Source: Pseudothauera nasutitermitis (GTDB taxonomy: Bacteria; Pseudomonadota; Gammaproteobacteria; Burkholderiales; Rhodocyclaceae). Taken from it: a stretch of DNA of 64,000 bases. The stretch spans positions 124,001-188,000 of the forward strand of contig NZ_SSOC01000001.1 in assembly GCF_004801295.1 (NCBI RefSeq). The letters run 5' to 3'. The notes under the pieces are model-generated. The model worked only from the letters and a program-made list of their open reading frames with translations, was not told where the DNA came from and ran no database searches. The stretch's first letter is position 1; the number at the start of each line of letters is the position of its first letter. The position numbers and the translations under genes were made by a program. Shown piece after piece: positions 28,746 to 37,478 of the stretch.

Positions 28746-29174
28746 TCAGCTGCCGCCGCGCCGGCGGATGCACGCCAGGTAGGCCGTGCCGTCCGGCTGG
28801 GTGTTGTTGCGCTGGGCGTTGAACATGGTTTCGCCCAGGCATTCCAGCACCTCGTGCAGGGCGTCGTGGCGGTTGCCACGCGCCAGTTGCAGCGTGGCGG
28901 TAGCCGCGCGGATGCCCGGCGGCTGGTCGATGGAGAGCTGTTCCTCGATGGCCAGGTGCAGCGACAGGTGCAGGAAGGGGTTGATCTGCCCGTCGTCCGG
29001 GCTGAACTCGCGCTGGATGGCCTCGGGGTCTTCGAGCACCGCGTGGTATTCGGGATGCAGGCCGATGATGTCCACCGCCATGCTTTCCATCGCGGTCAGG
29101 GGTTCGGCGGCGCGCTGCTTGCGCCAGGATTCGATGAAGAAGCTGCGTACCTGGTCGCGGGTGGGGTTGAACAT
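28746..29174 (-). CDS. DUF1841 family protein
   Basis: 142 aa, soluble. It matches DUF1841: MFNPTRDQVRSFFIESWRK, EAIQREFSPDDGQINPFLHL and LSLHLAIEEQLSID with several conserved His/Glu, ending in ARGNRHDALHEVLECLGE. The function is unknown; the conserved His/Glu pattern would suit a metal site, but that is inference. It is 14 bases after nth, and probably the last gene of the rnf-nth operon. Confidence 0.85.
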   Translation of the reverse strand: MFNPTRDQVRSFFIESWRKQRAAEPLTAMESMAVDIIGLHPEYHAVLEDPEAIQREFSPDDGQINPFLHLSLHLAIEEQLSIDQPPGIRAATATLQLARGNRHDALHEVLECLGETMFNAQRNNTQPDGTAYLACIRRRGGS

Positions 29175-29188
29175 GGGGGCTCCGGGTC

Positions 29189-29821
29189 TCAGTCGGTCTT
29201 GTCGCGGAAGTCGCACAGGTCGCGCACGATACAGGCGCCGCAGGCGGGCTTGCGCGCGGTGCATACGTAGCGGCCGTGCAGGATCAGCCAGTGGTGGGCG
29301 TCCTGCAGGTATTCCCTGGGCACGCGGCGCATCAGCGCCTGTTCCACCGCCAGCACGTCCTTGCCGGGCGCCAGCCCGGTGCGGTTGGAGAGGCGGAAGA
29401 TGTGCGTGTCGACCGCCATCACCGGATCGCCGAACACGGTGTTGAGCACCACGTTGGCGGTCTTGCGGCCGACGCCGGGCAGGGCCTCCAGCGCGGCGCG
29501 GTCGTGCGGCACCTCGCCGCCGTGGCGTTCGAGCAGCAGGCGCGAGAGCGCCACGGTGTTCTTCGCCTTGTTGCGGAACAGGCCGATGGTCTTGATGTGT
29601 CCGGCCACGCCGTCCTCGCCCAGCGCGATCATCGCCTCGGGCGTGGGCGCCACGGCGAACAGCTTGCGGGTGGCGAGGTTCACGCTCTTGTCGGTGGCCT
29701 GCGCGGAGAGCACCACGGCCACCAGCAGCTGGTAGGGCGAACCGTATTCCAGTTCGGTGGTGGGCTGCGGATTGGCCGCCGCGAGGCGGCGGAAGAATTC
29801 GTGGATGGCTGCGCGTTTCAT
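29189..29821 (-). CDS. nth: Endonuclease III
   Basis: 210 aa bifunctional DNA glycosylase/AP lyase. The helix-hairpin-helix LEALPGVGRKTANVVLN carries the catalytic Lys, and VDTHIFRLSNR provides the catalytic Asp. The C-terminal [4Fe-4S] loop reads CTARKPACGACIVRDLC (Cys-x7-Cys-x2-Cys-x5-Cys). It excises oxidised pyrimidines. It starts 7 bases after rnfE, the usual rsx/rnf-nth arrangement in proteobacteria. ATG 29821 (MKRAAIHEFF) is the standard N-terminus. Confidence 0.96.
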   Translation of the reverse strand: MKRAAIHEFFRRLAAANPQPTTELEYGSPYQLLVAVVLSAQATDKSVNLATRKLFAVAPTPEAMIALGEDGVAGHIKTIGLFRNKAKNTVALSRLLLERHGGEVPHDRAALEALPGVGRKTANVVLNTVFGDPVMAVDTHIFRLSNRTGLAPGKDVLAVEQALMRRVPREYLQDAHHWLILHGRYVCTARKPACGACIVRDLCDFRDKTD

Positions 29822-29828
29822 CGGGTCA

Positions 29829-30515
29829 TCAGCCGGCGGCCGGCGCTTCGGCGGCATCGTCGGTACGCGCGTGCCGGTGTTCCCCGGCGCGCTGGTTGAT
29901 CCAGTTGAACGCGGCGATCAGCACGCCCAGGGCGAAGAAGGCGCCGGGCGGCAGGATGGCCAGCAGGAAACCGGGGTAGTCCTCGCCGAACAACTGGATG
30001 GCCGACAGGCCGGGCACGATCATGTCGATGCCGGAGAGCAGCGTGCCGCTGCCGATCAGTTCGCGCAGGCCGCCCAGCACGGCGAGCACCCAGACCAGGC
30101 CGAAGCCCATCATCAGCCCGTCCACGGTGGAACTGAGCGGGTCGTTCTTGGCAGCGTAGGCTTCCACGCGGGCGAGCACGATGCAGTTGGTGGTGATGAG
30201 CGGGATGAAGATGCCCAGCACCAGGTACAGGTCGTGCAGCCAGGCGTTGAAGGCCAGATCCACCATGGTGACCAGCGCGGCGATGATCAGCACGAACACC
30301 GGAATGCGGATCTCGAAGGGGATGAAGTTGCGCAGGCTGGCGATGGTGAAGTTGACCACGGCCATCACCAGCACGGTGGCCAGCCCCAGGCTGACGGCGT
30401 TGACCATGCTGGTGCTGATCGCCAGGATCGGGCACAGGCCGAGGATCTGCACCAGGCCGGGGTTCTGCTTCCACAGGCCGTTCCAGGCGTTCTCGCGGAA
30501 TCTCTGCAGGTTCAT
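29829..30515 (-). CDS. rnfE: Rnf/Rsx electron transport complex subunit E
   Basis: 228 aa inner-membrane protein with about six helices. Family landmarks include NGLWKQNPGLVQILGLCPILA, FEIRIPVFVLIIAALVT and LGIFIPLITTNCIVLARVEAYA (each ≤20 residues shown). RnfE pairs with RnfA around the membrane iron-sulfur cluster. Its ATG overlaps the rnfG stop (ATGA). Confidence 0.95.
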   Translation of the reverse strand: MNLQRFRENAWNGLWKQNPGLVQILGLCPILAISTSMVNAVSLGLATVLVMAVVNFTIASLRNFIPFEIRIPVFVLIIAALVTMVDLAFNAWLHDLYLVLGIFIPLITTNCIVLARVEAYAAKNDPLSSTVDGLMMGFGLVWVLAVLGGLRELIGSGTLLSGIDMIVPGLSAIQLFGEDYPGFLLAILPPGAFFALGVLIAAFNWINQRAGEHRHARTDDAAEAPAAG

Positions 30516-31198
30516 GGGGTGGGCTCCTTGGGCGCGTCCAGCGTGTCGCCCGCCGCGGCGGCGAACAGCGCGTCGCGGTGCGCCAGCGTCCAGGCCAGCG
30601 CGCGCGCCGTGGCATGGGTGACCGCGCGCGCGCTGATGGTGGCGCCGGTGGGGGCGTCGAACACGCCGCCGTCGCGTTTGACCTTCCAGTCTGCCCGGGC
30701 GATCCCGTCGAAGCCCGCGCCGTTGAACTGGCCGATCCACGGGCGTTCCTTGTTGCGGTCCTTGCGCGGGTCGATGTAGTCGCCCAGGCCGGGGGTTTCC
30801 TTGTGCGCGGTGACGCGCACGCCGCCGATGCGGCCGTCGGCGGCGACCGCCAGCACCAGCTGGATGCGCCCGGCGTAGCCGTCCGGGGCCTCGGCTTCCA
30901 GCACCAGCGCCGCCGCCTCGCCGCCCAGGCGGGCGCGATAGACGGTGCCGCCGCGTGCGAGGCCGAGCGCCGGGGTCGGACCGAGGGCGACGGAATCGTC
31001 GAGCAGGGCGTTGTCGTAGCTGCCGGGCGGCAGCACCTCGTTGATCAGGCGCATCTTCTCCTGCAGCTCGGAGGCCTCGATGGCCGGGCGGGTGAGCTGG
31101 TGGATGAAGGCCATGGCGGCGGTGAACACCAGGGTGAACACCAGCATGATCACGGCGGTGCGCAGGGAACTGCGGGCCGCGCTGTAGCGGGCGCTCAT
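30512..31198 (-). CDS. rnfG: Rnf complex subunit G (flavoprotein)
   Basis: 228 aa. An N-terminal membrane anchor (about residues 14-32) is followed by a periplasmic FMN-binding domain. The flavinylation motif is PTGATIS, where the Thr after GA is covalently linked to FMN by ApbE. KETPGLGDYID upstream is conserved. It overlaps both neighbours by ATGA, so rnfD-rnfG-rnfE are translationally coupled. Confidence 0.95.
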   Translation of the reverse strand: MSARYSAARSSLRTAVIMLVFTLVFTAAMAFIHQLTRPAIEASELQEKMRLINEVLPPGSYDNALLDDSVALGPTPALGLARGGTVYRARLGGEAAALVLEAEAPDGYAGRIQLVLAVAADGRIGGVRVTAHKETPGLGDYIDPRKDRNKERPWIGQFNGAGFDGIARADWKVKRDGGVFDAPTGATISARAVTHATARALAWTLAHRDALFAAAAGDTLDAPKEPTP

Positions 31199-32199
31199 GA
31201 ACGATCCCCGCGATGCCCGAACACCTTGGGCTGGGTCTTCATGTCGATCAGCGGCACGCACAGGTTCATCAGCAGCACGGCAAAGGCGACGCCTTCCGGG
31301 TAGGCGCCGAAGTTGCGGATCAGCCAGGCGAGGATGCCTGCCCCGGCAGCGAAGATCAGCTTGCCGCGCGGCGTGGTGGCGCCGCTGACCGGGTCGGTGA
31401 CGATGAAGAAGGCCGCCAGCATGGCGCCGCCGCTGGCGAGGTGGAACAGCGGCGAGGCGAACTGCTCCGGGTGCACGGCCCAGAACAGCGCGGCGATGCC
31501 CGCCAGCGCGGCGGTGAAGGCCACCGGCATGTGCCAGGTGATCACCCCGCGCGCGAGCAGGTACAGCCCGCCGATGAGATAGCCCAGTGCTACCCACTCG
31601 AAGCCGCGTCCGCCCAGCGCGCCGAAGGCCTCCTGGCCGAGCAGGGTGGCGACGTCGGTGCCGCCGCCGCGCAGGCCGGTGCGCAGCGCGTCCAGCGCGG
31701 TGGCGCCGGTGATGGCGTCCACATCGCGCGAGCCGCCGAGAATCAGCGCGAGCTGGGTGGAGAAGTCGAGCTGGCCGGCCGACGGCCATTGGGACATCAG
31801 CGCCGGGTAGGCGACGATCATCGCGCAGTAGGCGGCCATCGCCGGGTTGAACGGGTTCTGCCCCAGGCCGCCGTACAGGTGCTTGACCGCGACGATGGCG
31901 GTCAGCACGCCCAGCGCGGTGACCCACCAGGGCACGATGAGCGGAAAGCACAGCGCCACCAGCCAGGCGGTGACCACCGCCGACAGGTCGCCCAGGGCGA
32001 GGCCCACGGGGCGGCGGCGCAGGCGCAGCACGAACGCCTCGGCGGCCAGCGCGACCACGGTGGCGATGGCCAGATTGACCAGGATGCCGGCGCCGATCTG
32101 CCAGACGTAGGCGGCGATGCCCGGCAGCAGTGCGACCAGCACGGTGAACATCACCTGCCGGACGCTGACGGGTTTGCGGAGGTAGGGGGAATGGATCAT
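31195..32199 (-). CDS. rnfD: Rnf complex subunit D
   Basis: 334 aa inner-membrane protein, about nine to ten helices. It has the covalent FMN site VSGATTPRGK and the GGLGQNPFNPAMAAY and DAITGATALDALR stretches of the family. It carries electrons across the membrane and couples to Na+ or H+ flux. It starts 15 bases after rnfC. Confidence 0.95.
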   Translation of the reverse strand: MIHSPYLRKPVSVRQVMFTVLVALLPGIAAYVWQIGAGILVNLAIATVVALAAEAFVLRLRRRPVGLALGDLSAVVTAWLVALCFPLIVPWWVTALGVLTAIVAVKHLYGGLGQNPFNPAMAAYCAMIVAYPALMSQWPSAGQLDFSTQLALILGGSRDVDAITGATALDALRTGLRGGGTDVATLLGQEAFGALGGRGFEWVALGYLIGGLYLLARGVITWHMPVAFTAALAGIAALFWAVHPEQFASPLFHLASGGAMLAAFFIVTDPVSGATTPRGKLIFAAGAGILAWLIRNFGAYPEGVAFAVLLMNLCVPLIDMKTQPKVFGHRGDRS

Positions 32200-32214
32200 C
32201 GCGGCTCGGGGCGG

Positions 32215-33906
32215 TCAGGCGTCACGGGCAGGGGTGTCGGGCGCCGCCGTGCCGTCGGCCGTTTCGGCCAGCCCGAGCGCGCGGCGGCGGCGTTCGATCT
32301 CGTCGATCTCGGCCTGTGTGCCGGCGCTCAGCCCTTCGGTGTTCTTCGGCGCGGCAGCGGCTTGCTGCGCCTTGGCACGTGCCAGCGCGGCGGCGATCAG
32401 CGCCTTCTTGGGGTCTTCGGCGGCGGGCGGGGCGTCGGCCGCCACCGCTTCGCCGCCTTCGGCCGCCAGTCTGGCGCGCGTCTCGGCGGCCTTGGCAGCC
32501 AGTTTGGCGGCCTTCTCCTCCTTCTCGCGCTCCTGGCGCCAGTTGCGGAATTCGAAGCGTTCGCGGGCCTGGTCGGCGGCGCTCTTGTCGCGTTCGCGCG
32601 CCCAGATCTCGCTCTTGGCGAAGCGGTAGTAATCCACCAGCGGAATGTGGGCGGGGCACACGTAGGCGCAGCAGCCGCACTCGATGCAGTCGAACAGGTG
32701 GTATTCCTGCGCCTTGCCGAAGTTCTTCGAACGCGCGAACCAGTACAGCTCGAAGGGCTGCAGCTCGGCCGGGCAGGCGCGCGCGCAGGCGCCGCAGCGG
32801 ATGCACGCCTGTTCCGGCGGCGCGGGCGGGAACAGGCGGGGCGAGGCGGCGATCAGGCAGTTGGTGGCCTTGAGCACCGGCACGGTGAGCGAGGGCAGGG
32901 CGAAGCCCATCATCGGCCCACCCATCAGCACGCGGTCGGTATCGGCGCGGCGCGGGCCGGCGAGCGCCAGCAGGTCTTCGATGGGCGTGCCGATGAGCGC
33001 CTCGACGTTGCCCGGCCGGTCCACGTTGCCGGTCAGCGTGACCACGCGCGACACCATCGGCTCGCCGAAGGCCATGGCGCGATACACCGCGTGCGCGGTG
33101 GCCACGTTGAAGCACTGCACGCCGAACTCGCCGCCCAGGCGGCCGTAGGGAATCTCGATGCCGGTGAGGGTGCGGATCAGCTGCTTCTCGCCGCCCGCCG
33201 GGTAGCGCGCGGGCACCGGCACGACCGCCACGCCGCCGTCCAGTCCGGCGGCGGCCGCGTGCATGGCCTCGATGGCTTCCGGCTTGTTGTCCTCGATGCC
33301 CACCACCAGCCGGCCGGCGCCGATCAGTTCGCGCAGGATCTGCGCGCCGGCGAGGATGTCGGCGGCGCGCTCGCGCATCAGGCGGTCGTCGCAGGTGATC
33401 CACGGCTCGCATTCCGCGCCGTTGAGGATCAGCACCTCGATACCGGTACCCGTGCCCAGCTTGACGTGGCTGGGGAAGGTGGCCCCGCCCAGGCCGACGA
33501 TGCCGCAGTCGCGCAGATGGGCCAGCGCCTCGTTGCGCGGGCGCGCGCGCCAGTCGAAGGGGTGCAGCGCGGTCCAGCGCTCCTCGCCGTCCGGCTCGAT
33601 GACCACCGACAGCGTGCTGAGCCCCGAAGGGTGCGGCATGGGGTATTCGGCCACCTCGATTACGGTGCCGGAGGTGGGCGCATGCACGGCCGTGCCCAGC
33701 ACGCCCTCGGGGGCGCCGATGCGTTCGCCCTTGAGCACCTGCTGGCCGGGCGCCACCAGGCATTCGGCCACTGCCCGCGCGCTCTGGCGCAGCGGCACCA
33801 CCAGGCGGGCGGGCAGCGGCGCGGGCACGATGGGCGCGCCGGACGATTCGTGCTTGTGGGCATCGGGCTCGATGCCGCCGTGGAAGCCGGACAGGCGCAT
33901 GGTCAT
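32215..33906 (-). CDS. rnfC: Rnf complex subunit C (NADH/ferredoxin side)
   Basis: 563 aa. The N-terminal barrel-sandwich domain is followed by an NADH/FMN-binding domain (GLGGATFPSHVKL, NGAECEPWITCDD) and a SLBB-like segment. Two [4Fe-4S] motifs, CIRCGACARACP and CIECGCCAYVCP, follow. The last about 120 residues are an Ala/Lys/Glu-rich coiled region (AKLAAKAAETRARLAAEGGE), typical of proteobacterial RnfC. Start ATG 33906 (MTMRLSGFHGG); ATG 33900 is also possible. The gap to rnfB is unusually long for this operon (148 bases) and holds inverted repeats. Confidence 0.95.
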   Translation of the reverse strand: MTMRLSGFHGGIEPDAHKHESSGAPIVPAPLPARLVVPLRQSARAVAECLVAPGQQVLKGERIGAPEGVLGTAVHAPTSGTVIEVAEYPMPHPSGLSTLSVVIEPDGEERWTALHPFDWRARPRNEALAHLRDCGIVGLGGATFPSHVKLGTGTGIEVLILNGAECEPWITCDDRLMRERAADILAGAQILRELIGAGRLVVGIEDNKPEAIEAMHAAAAGLDGGVAVVPVPARYPAGGEKQLIRTLTGIEIPYGRLGGEFGVQCFNVATAHAVYRAMAFGEPMVSRVVTLTGNVDRPGNVEALIGTPIEDLLALAGPRRADTDRVLMGGPMMGFALPSLTVPVLKATNCLIAASPRLFPPAPPEQACIRCGACARACPAELQPFELYWFARSKNFGKAQEYHLFDCIECGCCAYVCPAHIPLVDYYRFAKSEIWARERDKSAADQARERFEFRNWRQEREKEEKAAKLAAKAAETRARLAAEGGEAVAADAPPAAEDPKKALIAAALARAKAQQAAAAPKNTEGLSAGTQAEIDEIERRRRALGLAETADGTAAPDTPARDA

Positions 33907-34021
33907 TGGACTGCCCTCCTGTCGCTGCGCGACGGAGGGCCGGCTTTGCATGGCCGGTCCGCTGCGCAGGCGCCCAGCAGTGCTGGGCGAAACCCCTGCT
34001 CCGCCCTCCCCGGGGGAGGAT

Positions 34022-34056
34022 GAGCGCCCCCTTCGGGCGGCCGGGCGGGGGCGCTC
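34022..34056. repeat. 10-bp inverted repeat in the rnfB-rnfC gap
   Basis: GAGCGCCCCC (34022-34031) and GGGGGCGCTC (34047-34056) pair perfectly with a 15-base GC-rich loop. The right arm overlaps the rnfB stop codon. There is no T-tract on the minus strand, so it is more likely an mRNA stability or processing hairpin than a terminator. Confidence 0.6.
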
Positions 34057-34606
34057 ATGCCGCCCTCCTGATATCGACCACCGGGTACTTCCACTTCCAG
34101 GTCTCGACCGTTTCGGGCAGCGCTTCCATGGTGATGCAATCCACCGGACAGGGTGCGATGCACAGTTCGCAGCCCGTGCACAGTGGCGCCACCACGGTGT
34201 GCATCTGCTTGGCCGCGCCGACGATGGCGTCCACCGGACAGGCCTGGATGCACAAGGTACAGCCGATGCAGCGCTGCTCGTCGATGAAGGCCACCGATTT
34301 GGGCTTTTCGACGCCGTGTTCCTCGGACAGCGGCTTGAATTCGCGGCCGAGCAGGTCGGCCAGCTTGCGGATGCCTTCCTCGCCGCCCGGCGGGCACTGG
34401 TTGATGTCGGCCTCGCCGTTGGCGATGGCCTGCGCATAGGGCTTGCAGCCGGGGTAGCCGCACTGGCCGCACTGGGTCTGCGGCAGGATGGCGTCGATCT
34501 TCTCCACCAGCGGATCGCCTTCCACCTTGAAGCGGATGGCGGCGTAGCCGAGCACGGCGCCCAGCGCGACGGCGATGCTGGCCATGATCAGCAGCGCGCT
34601 CAGCAT
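34055..34606 (-). CDS. rnfB: Rnf complex subunit B (ferredoxin-like)
   Basis: 183 aa. A short N-terminal membrane helix is followed by the Fe-S domain [16 protein letters not shown] with a fourth Cys in INQCPPGG, and then two ferredoxin motifs, [12 protein letters not shown] and [12 protein letters not shown]. It accepts electrons from ferredoxin. It starts 19 bases after rnfA. Confidence 0.96.
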   Translation of the reverse strand: MLSALLIMASIAVALGAVLGYAAIRFKVEGDPLVEKIDAILPQTQCGQCGYPGCKPYAQAIANGEADINQCPPGGEEGIRKLADLLGREFKPLSEEHGVEKPKSVAFIDEQRCIGCTLCIQACPVDAIVGAAKQMHTVVAPLCTGCELCIAPCPVDCITMEALPETVETWKWKYPVVDIRRAA

Positions 34607-34625
34607 GCGCGGAACCCTCCGCCGC

Positions 34626-35210
34626 TCACTGGAAGCGGTCCAGGCCGGCGAAGCCCATGAAGGCCAGGCTCATGAAACCGGCGGTGATCATGGCGATGGA
34701 GACCCCGCGGAAGGGCTTCGGCACGTCCGCGCCTTCCAGGCGCTCGCGGATGCCGGCGAACAGCACCAGCGCCAGCGTGAAACCGAGGGAGGAGCCGAAG
34801 CCGAACAGCAGCGATTCGAGCAGGTCGTGGCCCAGCCCGATGTTGAGCAGCGGCACGCCCAGCACCGCGCAGTTGGTGGTGATCAGCGGCAGATAGATGC
34901 CCAGCACCTGGTGCAGCAGCGGGCTGGTCTTCTGGATCACCAGTTCGGTGACCTGCACGATGGCGGCAATCACCACGATGAAGGCCAGCGTGCGCAGATA
35001 GCCCAGATCGTTGGGGGCGAGCAGGTACTGGTCGATCAGATAGCTGGTGCCGGCGCCCAGGGTGAGCACGAAGGTGGTCGCCACGCCCATGCCGATGGCC
35101 GTCTCCAGCTTCCTGGACACGCCCATGAACGGACAGAGGCCCAGGATGCGGATGAACACCACGTTGTTCACCAGGACCGCGCCGATGACGATGAAGAGGT
35201 AGCTGCTCAT
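34626..35210 (-). CDS. rnfA: Rnf complex subunit A
   Basis: 194 aa, about six membrane helices. It shows [20 protein letters not shown] and [17 protein letters not shown], homologous to the equivalent parts of rnfE and carrying the Cys residues of the membrane [2Fe-2S] cluster. First gene of rnfABCDGE-nth. pyrD ends 125 bases upstream on the same strand; an 8-bp inverted repeat (GGCCACGC / GCGTGGCC, 35284-35311) lies in that gap. Confidence 0.95.
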   Translation of the reverse strand: MSSYLFIVIGAVLVNNVVFIRILGLCPFMGVSRKLETAIGMGVATTFVLTLGAGTSYLIDQYLLAPNDLGYLRTLAFIVVIAAIVQVTELVIQKTSPLLHQVLGIYLPLITTNCAVLGVPLLNIGLGHDLLESLLFGFGSSLGFTLALVLFAGIRERLEGADVPKPFRGVSIAMITAGFMSLAFMGFAGLDRFQ

Positions 35211-35335
35211 GATTCAATGGCCGGCTGCAATCGCGAAATTATCCCCTGCCCCCGGAAGCGGCTCAAGCCTGCGGGGGAGAGGGGGCCACGCAGGCGCAGA
35301 AAAGCGTGGCCTCGTGGGCCGGTCCGTCCGGGTTG

Positions 35336-36361
35336 CTAAGCGGCAGCGGCCGGGGGGAGGTCGGTGGCGCGCACGCATTCGCGCACCAGCGCCGGGCCGC
35401 GATAGATCAGCCCGCTGTACACCTGCACCAGCGTGGCCCCGGCGTCCAGCTTGGCGCGCGCCGCGCGCCCGTCGAGGATGCCGCCGGCGGCGATGATCGG
35501 CAGTTCGTTGCCCAGGCGCGCGGCCAGCTTGCCGACCACCGCCGTGGACGCCTCCAGCACCGGCGCGCCGGACAGCCCGCCCTGCTGCTCGGCGTAGCGC
35601 ACGCCCTGCACCTTGTCGCGCGAGATCGTCGTGTTGGTGGCGATCACCGCATCCACGCGGTGGCGGCGCAGCGCGTCGGCGATGCCGGCGATCTGCGGGT
35701 CGTCCAGGTCGGGGGCGATCTTCAGCGCCAGCGGCACGTAGCGCCCGTGCGCATCGGCCAGGCGCTCCTGCGCGGCCTTCAGCCGGCCGAGCAGGTCGTC
35801 CAGCTCGGATTCGCCCTGCAACTGGCGCAGGTTCTGCGTGTTCGGCGAAGAAATGTTCACCGTCACGTAGCTTGCCAGCGCATAGACCTTCTCCAGGCAG
35901 GCCAGGTAATCGTCGGCGGCGCGCTCGATCGGCGTATCGAAGTTCTTGCCGATGTTGATGCCCAGCACGCCCCGGAACCGGGCCGCCTTCACGTTGGCCA
36001 CCAGCGCATCCACGCCGTGGTTGTTGAAGCCCATGCGGTTGATGATGCCGCGCACCTCGGGCAGGCGGAACAGGCGCGGGCGCGGATTGCCCGGCTGGCC
36101 GCGCGGGGTCACCGTGCCGATCTCGATGAAGCCGAAGCCCATGCGCGCCAGGCCGTCGATGGCCTCGCCGTTCTTGTCCAGCCCGGCGGCCAGGCCGACG
36201 CGGTTCGGAAAGGTGATGCCCATGGCCTGCACCGGCTCGGCCGGTTCGGGGCGGCCGGCGGGCAGCACGCGGCCGGCTACGTTGAGGGCGGCAAGGGAGA
36301 ATTCGTGGGCGGTTTCCGCGTCGAGCGAAAACAGCAGGGGGCGGGCGAGGTCGTAGAGCAT
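35336..36361 (-). CDS. pyrD: Dihydroorotate dehydrogenase (quinone), class 2
   Basis: 341 aa. It is the fourth step of pyrimidine synthesis, at the inner-membrane face with quinone as acceptor. The N-terminal amphipathic helices ([20 protein letters not shown]) mark class 2. FMN and substrate motifs are [26 protein letters not shown] and the catalytic Ser region [14 protein letters not shown]. It is followed downstream on the same strand by the rnf operon. Confidence 0.96.
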   Translation of the reverse strand: MLYDLARPLLFSLDAETAHEFSLAALNVAGRVLPAGRPEPAEPVQAMGITFPNRVGLAAGLDKNGEAIDGLARMGFGFIEIGTVTPRGQPGNPRPRLFRLPEVRGIINRMGFNNHGVDALVANVKAARFRGVLGINIGKNFDTPIERAADDYLACLEKVYALASYVTVNISSPNTQNLRQLQGESELDDLLGRLKAAQERLADAHGRYVPLALKIAPDLDDPQIAGIADALRRHRVDAVIATNTTISRDKVQGVRYAEQQGGLSGAPVLEASTAVVGKLAARLGNELPIIAAGGILDGRAARAKLDAGATLVQVYSGLIYRGPALVRECVRATDLPPAAAA

Positions 36362-36842
36362 CGGCGGATTCTACCGCCGTGGCGGGGGAATGGGGCGTCG
36401 GCAGACCACGCCGCACCGTGGCGCGGCTGTCGGGAATGGGCAACGGATCGCGGCAGAGGCCTGGCGGAGCGTGCCGGCCGGTGGATTCTCCCGGGCTGTG
36501 CAACGGGATGGCCCAGCTCTGCGGCGGCTGCGGGCCGCCGCAGTTGTCGCCTGACGGCGACGGCCCGGCTCCGGCGCAGGCGCCGGATGCTGCCGGCCTG
36601 CCAGCGCGGCTGTCGTCCCACGGGAACAGTACCGCAAGCTCCGCAAAGGCCCCCGGCGGCGTGCCGCGGGCGCTCGTGAAGCCCGGAAACCCCCGGCATA
36701 CGGGGCATTGCGGCCCGCCGGAGAACGCATCCGGGCGGGCTGGCACAGCCCTTGCAGAAAGTGGCCCAGGGCGATGTCCCGGCGCATCCGCCGCACGGCG
36801 GTGCAACCCTGTTCAATCGATGCCGCAAGGCAGGAGGACCAG
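36362..36842. other. 481-base intergenic region with three tandem hairpins
   Basis: No convincing gene. Within 36519-36587 three adjacent perfect stem-loops occur: CTGCGGCGGC / GCCGCCGCAG (10 bp, 5-base loop), GTCGCC / GGCGAC (6 bp, TGAC loop) and TCCGGCG / CGCCGGA (7 bp, CAGG loop). The last 12 bases before 36843 hold the strong ribosome site CAGGAGGACC of the PRC-barrel gene. Confidence 0.45.
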
Positions 36843-37367
36843 ATGAACACGAAACTGCGCAATACCCTGATGGGCGGTGCGATCGCACTGCTGGCGGCCT
36901 CGCCGGTGTGGGCCGCCGAGGAATCACCGGGCACCTACGGCGAGCCCATCCCGCGTTCCGACACGGTGGTGCCGCAGGAAAGCGCCCCGGCACAAGGCGG
37001 CATGGTGGGCCCCGCTCCGGCGGTGAGTGCCAACCCGTTGTATGCACGCACGCCGGCAGACCTGCGCGGCCTCGACGTGGTCGATGCGGCCGGCAACCGA
37101 GTCGGCAAGCTGAAGACCCTGCTGCTTGGTCCGGACGGGCAAAGTGCGCATGTGGTGATCTCGTCCGGCGGCTTCCTCGGCCTGGGGGCGAGCGAGAACA
37201 TCGTGCCGCTCGACCAGCTGCAGCTGCTCGAAGGCCGTCTGCAGGCCAATTTCCTGGGCGAGGATCTCGTGGCCGGCGACGACTACGATCCGGGGCAGTA
37301 TGTCGAGCTGAGGCCCGACCGGCCGATCAGCGAGTTCTCGGCCTTCGAACCGGTGCTGCGAGACTGA
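36843..37367 (+). CDS. Exported PRC-barrel domain protein
   Basis: 174 aa. A Sec signal peptide ends at about residue 25 (SPVWAAEES), then a Pro/Ala-rich linker, then a PRC-barrel: LRGLDVVDAAGNRVGKLKTLL...SAHVVISSGGFLGLG...NIVPLDQLQLL. PRC-barrels occur in photosynthetic reaction centres and in RNA-processing or stress proteins; exported single-domain forms are frequent in Betaproteobacteria, and the role is unknown. AGGAGG precedes the ATG at a good distance. A 17-bp inverted repeat lies downstream. Confidence 0.85.
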   Translation: MNTKLRNTLMGGAIALLAASPVWAAEESPGTYGEPIPRSDTVVPQESAPAQGGMVGPAPAVSANPLYARTPADLRGLDVVDAAGNRVGKLKTLLLGPDGQSAHVVISSGGFLGLGASENIVPLDQLQLLEGRLQANFLGEDLVAGDDYDPGQYVELRPDRPISEFSAFEPVLRD

Positions 37368-37417
37368 GCCAGGCCGGAACGGTGATGGCCCGGCGCGCCG
37401 TGCTTGTTGGTGCGGCG

Positions 37418-37464
37418 TAGGGCGTGTTCCCACGCTCCGCGGCGGATCGTGGGAACACGCCCTA
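37418..37464. repeat. TA-bounded 17-bp perfect inverted repeat
   Basis: TAGGGCGTGTTCCCACG (37418-37434) and CGTGGGAACACGCCCTA (37448-37464) are exact reverse complements with a 13-base loop. It lies between convergent genes. No T-tract is present, so it is not a standard terminator. Ends TAGGG...CCCTA are the same as those of the larger element at 38275-38544, suggesting a REP/MITE-like palindrome rather than chance. Confidence 0.75.
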
Positions 37465-37478
37465 GCGGGCCTGTTCGT

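Noticed and set aside
35284-35311. 8-bp inverted repeat between pyrD and rnfA as a terminator
   Set aside because: There is a 12-base loop and no T-tract on the minus strand; too weak to call.
36379-36934. Possible small genes on both strands between pyrD and the PRC-barrel gene
   Set aside because: No ribosome site, no family pattern, Arg/Pro-rich composition; the stretch is better explained as intergenic with hairpins.
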